Below are positions 1 to 5,087 of a DNA stretch of 5,717 nucleotides, piece after piece. The notes under the pieces are model-generated. The model was not told the DNA's origin. It saw nothing but the letters and a program-made list of their open reading frames with translations, and did no database searches. Within the stretch, counting starts at the first letter, position 1, and every line of letters begins with the position of its first letter. Source of the DNA: Acidobacteria bacterium 37-71-11 (lineage in GTDB: Bacteria > Acidobacteriota > Thermoanaerobaculia > Thermoanaerobaculales > Thermoanaerobaculaceae); contig NCBR01000166.1 of the NCBI GenBank assembly GCA_002279285.1, positions 1-5,717 on the forward strand, given 5' to 3'. The position numbers and the translations under genes were made by a program.

Positions 1-819
1 CTCCTGGAAGCATTCGCGAGCCAGATCGCGCTTGCGGTCGAGCGAACGAACCTGGCCGCCGAGGCGCAGGGCGCCCTGCTCCTGGCGGAAACGGAACGGA
101 CCCGAAGCGCGCTGCTGGCCTCGGTGTCGCACGACCTGCGCACGCCGTTGGCGGCGATCGCCGGGGCCTCGAGCACGATGCTGCGGAACCCCGAATCTCT
201 TTCCGCCGAGACTCGCCGGGAGCTCGTGCAGTCGATCAACGACCAGGCCGAGCGCCTGAACCGGTTCATCGGCAACCTGCTCGACATGACGCGGCTTGAA
301 GCCGGGGCGATCAACATCCGCAAGGAGTGGCAGCCGGTGGAGGAGGTCATCGGCGCCGCGCTCGGACAGCTCGAAGGACGCTTGGCCGGACGCGAGGTCC
401 GCACCCGGCTCCCGGACTCCCTGCCGCTCGTCCCGCTCGACACCACGCTGGTCGGCCAGGCGCTGGTCAACGTCCTCGAGAACGCCCTCAAGTACACGCC
501 CGCCGCCACGCCGATCGAGGTCTCGGCGCGGGTCGAGGGCGACTGGCTGGTCATCGAGGTCGGCGACCGGGGACCCGGTCTCGCACCCGGCGAGGAGCTG
601 CAGGTCTTCGAGAAGTTCTACCGGCGCGCCTCGGAGAACGGGCAGCCGGGGGCCGGACTGGGTCTCGCCATCGCCAAGGCTGTGGCGGCGGCGCACGGGG
701 GCAGGATTGCCGCGGCCAACCGTCCCGGCGGGGGGGCGGTGTTCTCGCTGGCGCTGCCGCTCGGCGGGCCGCCGCCCGATTTGCCCGCCGAGGCCCGGCG
801 CGATGCTACGATCACGTAG
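1..819 (+). CDS. kdpD: KdpD sensor histidine kinase, C-terminal part (5' end outside window)
   Basis: This is the inner-membrane sensor kinase that responds to potassium limitation or osmotic stress and phosphorylates KdpE. The frame is open from base 1, and 272 residues are visible. Numbering from the first visible residue, the fragment opens with the end of a GAF-like segment (LLEAFASQIALAVERTNL). The H-box SHDLRTPLAAIAG follows, with phospho-acceptor His44. The N-box NVLENALKYTP is near residues 158-168, the G1 box GDRGPGL near 188-194, the F-box FEKFYR near 203-208 and the G2 box GAGLGLAIAKA near 217-227. The H-box followed by GASSTML, and the wording of the GAF end, are typical of KdpD rather than of generic kinases. 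The N-terminal KdpD and Usp-like domains and the four membrane helices lie upstream of the window. The protein ends in a short Pro/Ala-rich tail and stops at TAG 817-819, 26 bases before kdpE, which indicates one operon. All kinase motifs look intact. Confidence 0.95.
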   Translation, partial: LLEAFASQIALAVERTNLAAEAQGALLLAETERTRSALLASVSHDLRTPLAAIAGASSTMLRNPESLSAETRRELVQSINDQAERLNRFIGNLLDMTRLEAGAINIRKEWQPVEEVIGAALGQLEGRLAGREVRTRLPDSLPLVPLDTTLVGQALVNVLENALKYTPAATPIEVSARVEGDWLVIEVGDRGPGLAPGEELQVFEKFYRRASENGQPGAGLGLAIAKAVAAAHGGRIAAANRPGGGAVFSLALPLGGPPPDLPAEARRDATIT

Positions 820-845
820 GAACACACAGCAGGAAGGCCTCGCAC

Positions 846-1544
846 ATGGTTTCCGCCGAACCGCTCGTCCTGATCGTCGACGACGAGGCGCCGATCCGGC
901 GCTTCCTGCGGGCGAGCCTTACCGGCGAGGGCTGCCGCGTCGTCGAGGCCGCGACGGCAGCAGAGGCGGTCGAGAAGATCGCAGGCCAACGCCCCGATGC
1001 CGTCGTCCTCGACCTCGGTCTGCCCGACCGCGACGGCATCACGGTAATTCGCGAGGTGCGCGAGTGGTCGCCGGTGCCGATCGTCGTGCTCTCGGTGCGC
1101 GACCGGGAGAACGACAAGGTGGCGGCCCTGGAAGCGGGCGCCGACGATTACCTGACCAAACCGTTCGGGGTCGGGGAGCTGATGGCTCGCCTGCGGGTCG
1201 CGCTGCGGCATGCGTCGGCTGTTGGGGGCGGGGCTGAGGCGCCGGCCTTCACCAGCGGCGACCTCCGCGTGGACCTCGCGCGCCGGCAGGTGTTCGTCGG
1301 GGCGCGGGAACTGCGGCTCACGCCGATCGAGTACAAGCTCCTGGCTGTCCTGGTGAAGAACGCGGGGCGGGTCCTCACCCACCGCCAGCTCCTGCACCAG
1401 GTCTGGGGCCCCGAGTACGGCGACGAGAACCACTACGTGCGCGTCTACGTCGCCCAGCTCAGGCACAAGATCGAGGAGGACCCGGCGCGCCCGCGCTACC
1501 TGCGCACCGAGCCCGGCGTCGGCTACCGCCTCGTCTCGGAGTGA
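846..1544 (+). CDS. kdpE: KdpE response regulator (OmpR/PhoB family)
   Basis: This is a 232-residue transcription factor that, once phosphorylated by KdpD, is expected to activate the kdpFABC potassium-pump operon. The receiver domain spans about residues 6-118, with acidic pocket Asp12-Asp13, phospho-acceptor Asp56 in VVLDLGLPDRDG, Ser83 in the LSVR motif, and Lys105 in DDYLTKPF. The C-terminal OmpR-type winged helix covers about residues 130-230. It includes LTPIEYKLLAVL, the segment from NAGRVLTHRQLL to VWGPEYGDENHYVRVYV, and the final GVGYRL hairpin. Length and the VPIVVLSVRDRE segment match KdpE. The ATG at 846 is chosen because AGGAAGG (831-837) lies 8 bases upstream and because the protein begins as the family does. 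The frame stays open far upstream through kdpD, but that extension is a shadow of kdpD. No convincing terminator follows the TGA at 1542-1544. Confidence 0.96.
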   Translation: MVSAEPLVLIVDDEAPIRRFLRASLTGEGCRVVEAATAAEAVEKIAGQRPDAVVLDLGLPDRDGITVIREVREWSPVPIVVLSVRDRENDKVAALEAGADDYLTKPFGVGELMARLRVALRHASAVGGGAEAPAFTSGDLRVDLARRQVFVGARELRLTPIEYKLLAVLVKNAGRVLTHRQLLHQVWGPEYGDENHYVRVYVAQLRHKIEEDPARPRYLRTEPGVGYRLVSE

Positions 1545-1602
1545 CCCGTCGCTGCGCCCCCGCGCCGTCACAACGCCAGCTACCCCCCCAAGAAGTGGTG
1601 GC

Positions 1603-1616
1603 CCCTGATCCCTGAT
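1603..1616 (+). repeat. Two tandem CCCTGAT heptamers
   Basis: CCCTGAT occurs twice head to tail, followed at once by CTCTCTC, in the gap downstream of kdpE. It is a short simple repeat with the same 7-base period as two other runs just downstream (1647-1667 and 1673-1693). No function can be assigned from the sequence. Confidence 0.6.
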
Positions 1617-1646
1617 CTCTCTCGTGTCGGCTCACCATCCACGATG

Positions 1647-1667
1647 CACGAGCCACGAGCCACGGTC
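1647..1667 (+). repeat. CACGAGC heptamer run (two exact units plus one degenerate unit)
   Basis: The units are CACGAGC, CACGAGC and CACGGTC, directly adjacent and 7 bases each. The run lies five bases upstream of the GGACCAC run and has the same period but a different unit. It sits in non-coding sequence between convergent genes. Confidence 0.6.
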
Positions 1668-1672
1668 TTTTC

Positions 1673-1705
1673 GGACCACGGACCACTTACCACGTCGTTC
1701 CTCTG
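1673..1705 (+). repeat. GGACCAC heptamer element, copy 1 (three units plus conserved flank)
   Basis: The units are GGACCAC, GGACCAC and TTACCAC, followed by the flank GTCGTTCCTCTG (1694-1705). The bases just before it are TTTTC. A second copy in the same orientation, at 3454-3500, has five units and the flank GTCTTTCCTCTG, which matches 11 of 12 positions. The shared flank and common period show that the two loci carry the same dispersed element with different unit numbers. The family resembles in kind, not in sequence, the heptanucleotide short tandem repeats described in cyanobacteria. Its role is unknown. Confidence 0.75.
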
Positions 1706-1732
1706 GAGCCGTTGGGAGCTGCGCCTCGAAGC

Positions 1733-1778
1733 GAGCTCTCGATGCCACGGTCGAGCGGCGAGCCTCGACCACGAGCTC
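1733..1778. repeat. Imperfect inverted repeat between convergent genes
   Basis: The inner arms GGTCGAG (1749-1755) and CTCGACC (1764-1770) are perfectly complementary around an 8-base loop. Outer arms GAGCTC (1733-1738) and GAGCTC (1773-1778) can also pair, leaving an asymmetric internal loop. It lies about 30 bases beyond the stop of the minus-strand gene ending at 1808, so it could end or stabilise that transcript. There is no T-run on either strand, so it is not a classical intrinsic terminator. Confidence 0.3.
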
Positions 1779-1807
1779 CGGCTGGGCGTGCCGATGCCGG
1801 CGAACTC

Positions 1808-2986
1808 TTACTCGCTGTTCTCTGAAGCGCCGTCGCTGGCACGGCTGCCGATGGACTGCTCCATGACCCAGTCGGCCGGTCGCTCGATCCAGCGCGGCGT
1901 GCCCGAGACGGCCGGGAACAGCCAGAACCCCGCGTCGGTCACGGCCAACTGGCCGTAAACCGTGCCGCTCCCACCACCGAGGGCAATGCGCCACAGCGGC
2001 CCTTCGCCGGGGCTGGAGAAGATGTCGATGACGGCGGCGTCGGCGACTGCGTGGGGGCTCATGAGGGTGAAGACGAAGCCCCGGCGCGCGACGAGGTCCC
2101 GCACCGTCATCGAGGCCCGGACCGGCCGGAACGCGGCGGCCGCCTTGGGCGTGAGGTTCTGCGCGACGTCCGCTGGCGCCTCACCGCCGAACGCCACCCC
2201 GGCCCTCACCGTGTCGCTCGTCCACTCCGCCGCCACGCTCCCTGAGGCGGACAGACGGCGAAGGCGATAGAGACGGTGACGGTCCGCGACCCAAACAGCC
2301 TCCTCGCGGTCGTCGGTGGCGATGCAGATATCCTGCGTCATGCCGAGCGAAAGGGCGTCCGCCCCCGCCGCCTTGTCCGGAGGCAGCGAGCTGGAGAGCG
2401 GCTCTCCCTTCATCGTGAAGCCGGTCACGAGGTAGGGGTCGCGGTAGAAGGGTTCCTGCTGCGCCTTGTCCTGACCCTCTTGGTGGCCGAACTTCACGGG
2501 GACATGTGCCGCCAGGATCTCATCCTTCACAACGACGACTCCCGTGACGAGGGTGGGCACGGTGAAGGACTGCAGCATTTCGTCCCGCGTGAAGACGCGG
2601 ACCTGCCCGCGCGTCGCGGCGACGAACGTCTCGCCGCGCCGGTCGCACGCAAAACCCGACAGGATCGGCGAGGCCTCCGTCGGTTGCCAGCCGGGGATCG
2701 GCCACTCGTCCCGCTTGTCGCCGTTTGGCGCCCACACCTGAACCGTGCCCGCGATCGCCTCCAGCAGGTAGATGTTGTCGCGTCCGTCCTGGGCGACGAG
2801 GGTGCCGCGTTTCCAGACCTTTTGCTCCAGCGGGCGGGACCCCGGTGCGCCCCCCACCTCGAGAACGCCCCAGCCGCGCACGCCCTTTGCCCACTCCGGC
2901 CTCGGCGGGGCGACCTGCGATCGCGCGGGCGCCGCCAGGCCCGCCAACGTCAATACTCCAACGATGCCGACCAGTCGTCGACTCAT
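1808..2986 (-). CDS. Exported protein with beta-propeller-like repeats, function unknown
   Basis: I do not recognise a specific family for this 392-residue protein. It begins with a Sec signal peptide: Arg3-Arg4, a hydrophobic core from about Leu5 to Ala19, and a plausible cleavage after PARS, residues 20-23. The mature part contains NHL/propeller-like strand patterns, for example GRDNIYLLEAIAGTVQVWAPNG (68-89, shown in parts: GRDNIYLL, VQVWAPNG), GETFVAATRGQVRVF (118-132), EAVWVADRHRLYRLRRL (229-245) and GQLAVTDAGFWLF (345-357). Such repeats usually form a six-bladed scaffold that binds a ligand or partner outside the cytoplasm; that is inference. The ATG at 2986 is preferred over an ATG 37 codons upstream because it starts the signal peptide and has a strong GGAGGT SD (2998-2993) six bases before it. 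The longer version would also have to translate the hairpin at 3008-3041. The protein ends in a low-complexity Ser/Glu/Ala tail, and its stop is TAA at 1810-1808. It may follow the small cysteine-rich gene in one transcript. Confidence 0.85.
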   Translation of the reverse strand: MSRRLVGIVGVLTLAGLAAPARSQVAPPRPEWAKGVRGWGVLEVGGAPGSRPLEQKVWKRGTLVAQDGRDNIYLLEAIAGTVQVWAPNGDKRDEWPIPGWQPTEASPILSGFACDRRGETFVAATRGQVRVFTRDEMLQSFTVPTLVTGVVVVKDEILAAHVPVKFGHQEGQDKAQQEPFYRDPYLVTGFTMKGEPLSSSLPPDKAAGADALSLGMTQDICIATDDREEAVWVADRHRLYRLRRLSASGSVAAEWTSDTVRAGVAFGGEAPADVAQNLTPKAAAAFRPVRASMTVRDLVARRGFVFTLMSPHAVADAAVIDIFSSPGEGPLWRIALGGGSGTVYGQLAVTDAGFWLFPAVSGTPRWIERPADWVMEQSIGSRASDGASENSE

Positions 2987-3007
2987 GGAACCACCTCCCC
3001 CCGGGAA

Positions 3008-3041
3008 GCTCCCTCGCGAGATTCGGATCTCGCGAGGGAGC
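3008..3041. promoter_or_regulatory. Perfect 15-bp hairpin in the leader of the exported propeller-like gene
   Basis: The arms GCTCCCTCGCGAGAT (3008-3022) and ATCTCGCGAGGGAGC (3027-3041) are exactly complementary around a 4-base loop, TCGG on the plus strand and CCGA on the minus strand. In the minus-strand transcript the hairpin ends 9 bases before the GGAGGT SD of the gene starting at 2986. It lacks a T-run on both strands, so an intrinsic terminator is unlikely. A leader structure that affects translation or mRNA stability, a processing site between two co-transcribed genes, or a protein-binding palindrome are all possible. Confidence 0.7.
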
Positions 3042-3076
3042 GCTGAACCAGGTTTCCGTAAGAATTGCCCTCGCCT

Positions 3077-3090
3077 CTGAGGCGCCTCAG
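3077..3090. repeat. Perfect 14-bp palindrome
   Basis: CTGAGGCGCCTCAG is its own reverse complement. It overlaps a second small inverted repeat, CGCCT/AGGCG (3072-3084), so two alternative pairings compete. It lies 10-24 bases beyond the stop of the small cysteine-rich gene on the minus strand. It could be a dimer-binding operator or a transcript-end hairpin; no T-run follows it. Confidence 0.45.
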
Positions 3091-3100
3091 CCTGCAACGG

Positions 3101-3295
3101 CTAGACGCACGGATACAGGATGAACCCCTTGTAGTCACCCGTTTGGTCGTCAAAGATCACGCAAATGCATCCACACTCACCCCCACCGACGCAGGAATCG
3201 ATGGGCCCACAGTCCGCCCATGCGTGAGCGCAGCGGGCACCCAACATCACGATGGCCATCGCGACACTGGCCAACACCCCAGCGCGTACCAACAT
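3101..3295 (-). CDS. Small secreted cysteine-rich protein (64 aa), function unknown
   Basis: I do not recognise a family. The 64-residue product has Arg4, a hydrophobic stretch (about residues 6-20) and a signal-peptidase-like site, CAHA before Trp26. This would leave a mature peptide of about 39 residues with six cysteines (29, 35, 41, 43, 45 and 63), including a CxCxC cluster in ECGCICVIF. An even number of cysteines in an exported mini-protein suggests up to three disulfides; metal binding is the alternative. The ATG at 3295 starts the signal peptide directly. Its best SD, AAGGAGGA (3317-3310), is unusually far away, with GGAGG 15 bases from the ATG. An in-frame ATG at 3346 would add 17 residues rich in Arg and Lys but has no SD; an ATG at 3460 would read through the intergenic repeat. 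The stop is TAG 3103-3101. The gene's leader is strikingly AT-rich compared with its surroundings. It could be co-transcribed with the exported gene 114 bases downstream. Confidence 0.7.
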   Translation of the reverse strand: MLVRAGVLASVAMAIVMLGARCAHAWADCGPIDSCVGGGECGCICVIFDDQTGDYKGFILYPCV

Positions 3296-3309
3296 TCTCT
3301 TTATAGTTG

Positions 3310-3317
3310 TCCTCCTT
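3310..3317 (-). promoter_or_regulatory. Strong but distant Shine-Dalgarno site for the small cysteine-rich gene
   Basis: On the minus strand this reads AAGGAGGA within a purine-rich leader. It is a near-perfect anti-SD match but lies 14-15 bases from the ATG at 3295, against the usual 5-9. An ATA codon lies 6 bases after GGAGG in the same frame, but ATA is a very rare initiator, so ATG remains the call. Confidence 0.5.
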
Positions 3318-3354
3318 CTCTCGTTTGTCTTACTACGTTGCCACATTTTGTGTA

Positions 3355-3382
3355 GGTTTACCCCCCCGGCGAGCAATGTCAA
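3355..3382 (-). promoter_or_regulatory. Possible sigma-70-type promoter for the small cysteine-rich gene
   Basis: On the minus strand, a perfect -35 hexamer TTGACA (3382-3377) is followed after 16 bases by TAAACC (3360-3355), a weak -10 match. The spacer contains a run of seven G. The downstream leader to the ATG at 3295 is AT-rich, which favours a promoter region here. The -10 assignment is uncertain. Confidence 0.35.
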
Positions 3383-3453
3383 TCCCCATGGCATCCCCAA
3401 GGCATCGTCGTATCTGAAAGCGGCCCTTGCGGCGGAGAGCCGTCGCACTCTTC

Positions 3454-3500
3454 GGACCACTCACCACGGACAACGGACCACGGACCACGTCTTTCCTCTG
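3454..3500 (+). repeat. GGACCAC heptamer element, copy 2 (five units plus conserved flank)
   Basis: The units are GGACCAC, TCACCAC, GGACAAC, GGACCAC and GGACCAC, followed by the flank GTCTTTCCTCTG (3489-3500) and preceded by TTC. It has the same orientation, lead-in and flank as the three-unit copy at 1673-1705. It lies in the divergent gap, ending 43 bases before the ATG of the UbiD-family gene, and could fall in that gene's promoter or leader. Confidence 0.75.
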
Positions 3501-3543
3501 CGCTGCCTTGACCCGTGAGACAATCGCCCGCACGGAGGCGGCC

Positions 3544-4995
3544 ATGGCGTTTCGCGACCTGCGCGACTACCTGAAGGCGCTCGAGAGTGGCGGTGAGCTG
3601 CGGCGCATCGCCGAGGAGGTCTCGCCGCTCCTCGAGATCACCGAGATCGCCGACCGCGTCGTCAAGAAGCAGGGCCCCGCGCTGCTGTTCGAGCGTGTGG
3701 CCGGGAGCGCCATGCCGGTCGCGATCAACCTCTTCGGCTCGGTCCCGCGGGTCATGCGGGCGCTCGAGGTCGCCTCGTGGCAGGAGTGGGCGGACCGCCT
3801 CGACTTCTTCCTCGAGCCCAAAGCGCCGACGTCGCTGCTGGACAAGGTGAGGACGCTGCCGAAGCTCGCCGAGGTCGCGGGGATCTTCCCCAAGGTGGTG
3901 AAGGATGGGCCTGTACACGAGGTGGTCAAGACCACCACGCAGGTGGACCTGAACGAGTTTCCGGTGCTGCAGTGCTGGCCGGAGGACAGCGGCCGCTTCT
4001 TCACGCTGACGAACGTGATCACGAAGGACCTCGCGACCGGCGGCCGCAACTGCGGGATGTACCGGCTGCAGCTGTTCGACCGCAACACGACCGGCATGCA
4101 CTGGCACCTGCACCACGACTCGGCGCGCATCTTCCGCGACACGTCGGCGGCTGGCCGGCGCACCGAGGTCGCGGTCGCGTTCGGGGGCGACCCGGCGACG
4201 ATGTTCGCGCCGGCGGTGCCGCTGCCGCCGGGGATCGACGAGATGCTGCTCGCGGGGTTCGTGCGCCGCGAGCCGGTCGAGATGGTGCGCTGCGTCAGCG
4301 TGGACCTCGAGGTGCCGGCGCGCGCCGAGATCGTCCTCGAGGGGTGGGTGGACCCCGAGGAGCGCCGCCGCGAGGGTCCGTTCGGCGACCACACCGGCTT
4401 CTACTCGCTGGCGGACGACTACCCGGTCTTCCACCTCACCGCGGTCACGCACCGCGCCGATGCGATCTACCCGACGACGATCGTCGGCCGCCCGCCGATG
4501 GAGGACGGCTACATGGGGTACGCGATCGAGCGCATGTTCCTGCCGCTGCTGCGCAAGATGCTCCCCGAGGTGGTGGACTACCACATGCCGCTCGAGGGGG
4601 TGTTCCACAACCTCATGATCGTGGCGATCGACAAGCGCGTCCCGCAGCACGCCCGCAAGGTGATGCACGGGATCTGGGGCCTCGGGCAGGCGACGTTCAC
4701 CAAGGTGATCGTGGTCGTGGACGCCGACGTGAACGTCCAGGATCCTGCCGAGGTGGCGTGGCGCGCCCTCGGCAACATCGACCCCCGCCGCGACCTGGAG
4801 TTCGTCACGGGGCCGGCGGAGACGCTCGACCACGCTTCGGCGATGCCGTGGTGGGGGAGCAAGGTGGGGATCGACGCGACGCGCAAGTGGCCGACCGAAG
4901 GGTTCAACCGCCCGTGGCCCGGTGACATCGTCATGTCGCCTGAGGTGAAGGCGAAGGTCGACGCACTCTGGAGCCGGCTCGGCATCGAGACGTGA
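3544..4995 (+). CDS. ubiD: UbiD-family prenylated-FMN-dependent decarboxylase
   Basis: This is a complete 483-residue cytoplasmic enzyme of the UbiD family, close to the roughly 490 residues usual for the family. UbiD enzymes remove (or add) carboxyl groups on aromatic or unsaturated acids using prenylated FMN supplied by UbiX. UbiD itself decarboxylates 4-hydroxy-3-polyprenylbenzoate in ubiquinone synthesis. Visible family landmarks are the opening FRDLRDYLKALE with GELRRI, RNCGMYR with Asn169 and Arg174 (cofactor/metal and catalytic positions), HWHLHHD (186-192) and GFVRREPVEMV with Glu243 (metal ligand position). EGPFGDHTGFYS follows, with catalytic Glu277 and Asp282, and then the C-terminal segment GRPPMEDGYMG, residues 316-325. 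The ATG at 3544 has GGAGG (3534-3538) five bases upstream and gives the family's usual N-terminus. The frame is open back to 3427, but that part covers the heptamer repeat. No ubiX or quinone gene is in the window, so the substrate is open: quinone precursor or another aromatic acid. The gene symbol marks the family only. Confidence 0.93.
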   Translation: MAFRDLRDYLKALESGGELRRIAEEVSPLLEITEIADRVVKKQGPALLFERVAGSAMPVAINLFGSVPRVMRALEVASWQEWADRLDFFLEPKAPTSLLDKVRTLPKLAEVAGIFPKVVKDGPVHEVVKTTTQVDLNEFPVLQCWPEDSGRFFTLTNVITKDLATGGRNCGMYRLQLFDRNTTGMHWHLHHDSARIFRDTSAAGRRTEVAVAFGGDPATMFAPAVPLPPGIDEMLLAGFVRREPVEMVRCVSVDLEVPARAEIVLEGWVDPEERRREGPFGDHTGFYSLADDYPVFHLTAVTHRADAIYPTTIVGRPPMEDGYMGYAIERMFLPLLRKMLPEVVDYHMPLEGVFHNLMIVAIDKRVPQHARKVMHGIWGLGQATFTKVIVVVDADVNVQDPAEVAWRALGNIDPRRDLEFVTGPAETLDHASAMPWWGSKVGIDATRKWPTEGFNRPWPGDIVMSPEVKAKVDALWSRLGIET

Positions 4996-5087
4996 CGCTC
5001 CGCACAGTTGTTTCGTGGATTCGCTATGATCATGGATATCTATGGGGCCCAGCGAGCCCGGTGTGACCATGAACTGTGGAGGTGCCC

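Noticed and set aside
327..845. N-terminal extension of kdpE reading back through kdpD
   Set aside because: The frame is open only because of GC bias. The extension is Arg/Gly/Ala-rich and out of frame with the kinase motifs, whereas the ATG at 846 has an SD site and the family's usual N-terminus.
618..1571. Minus-strand 317-codon frame opposite the end of kdpD and kdpE
   Set aside because: It lies antisense to two genes with intact catalytic motifs, has an Arg-rich composition, and shows no recognisable domain.
1545..1600. Intrinsic terminator after kdpE
   Set aside because: I found no stable stem followed by a T-run on the plus strand in this stretch.
1673..1705. CRISPR array
   Set aside because: The units are contiguous 7-base heptamers without spacers, there are too few of them, and no cas genes are present.
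2276..3046. Plus-strand 256-codon frame opposite the exported propeller-like gene
   Set aside because: It is antisense to a frame with a signal peptide, strong SD and propeller-like repeats. Its own product is rich in Arg, Asp and His with no motif.
3427..3543. 39-residue N-terminal extension of the UbiD-family protein
   Set aside because: It would translate the intergenic heptamer element, and the ATG at 3544 has a well-placed GGAGG and matches the family N-terminus.
5025..5033. TATGAT as a -10 box with the overlapping palindrome ATGATCAT
   Set aside because: No acceptable -35 hexamer lies 16-18 bases upstream, and an 8-base palindrome is expected by chance; the LVIVD-repeat gene may instead be read from upstream.
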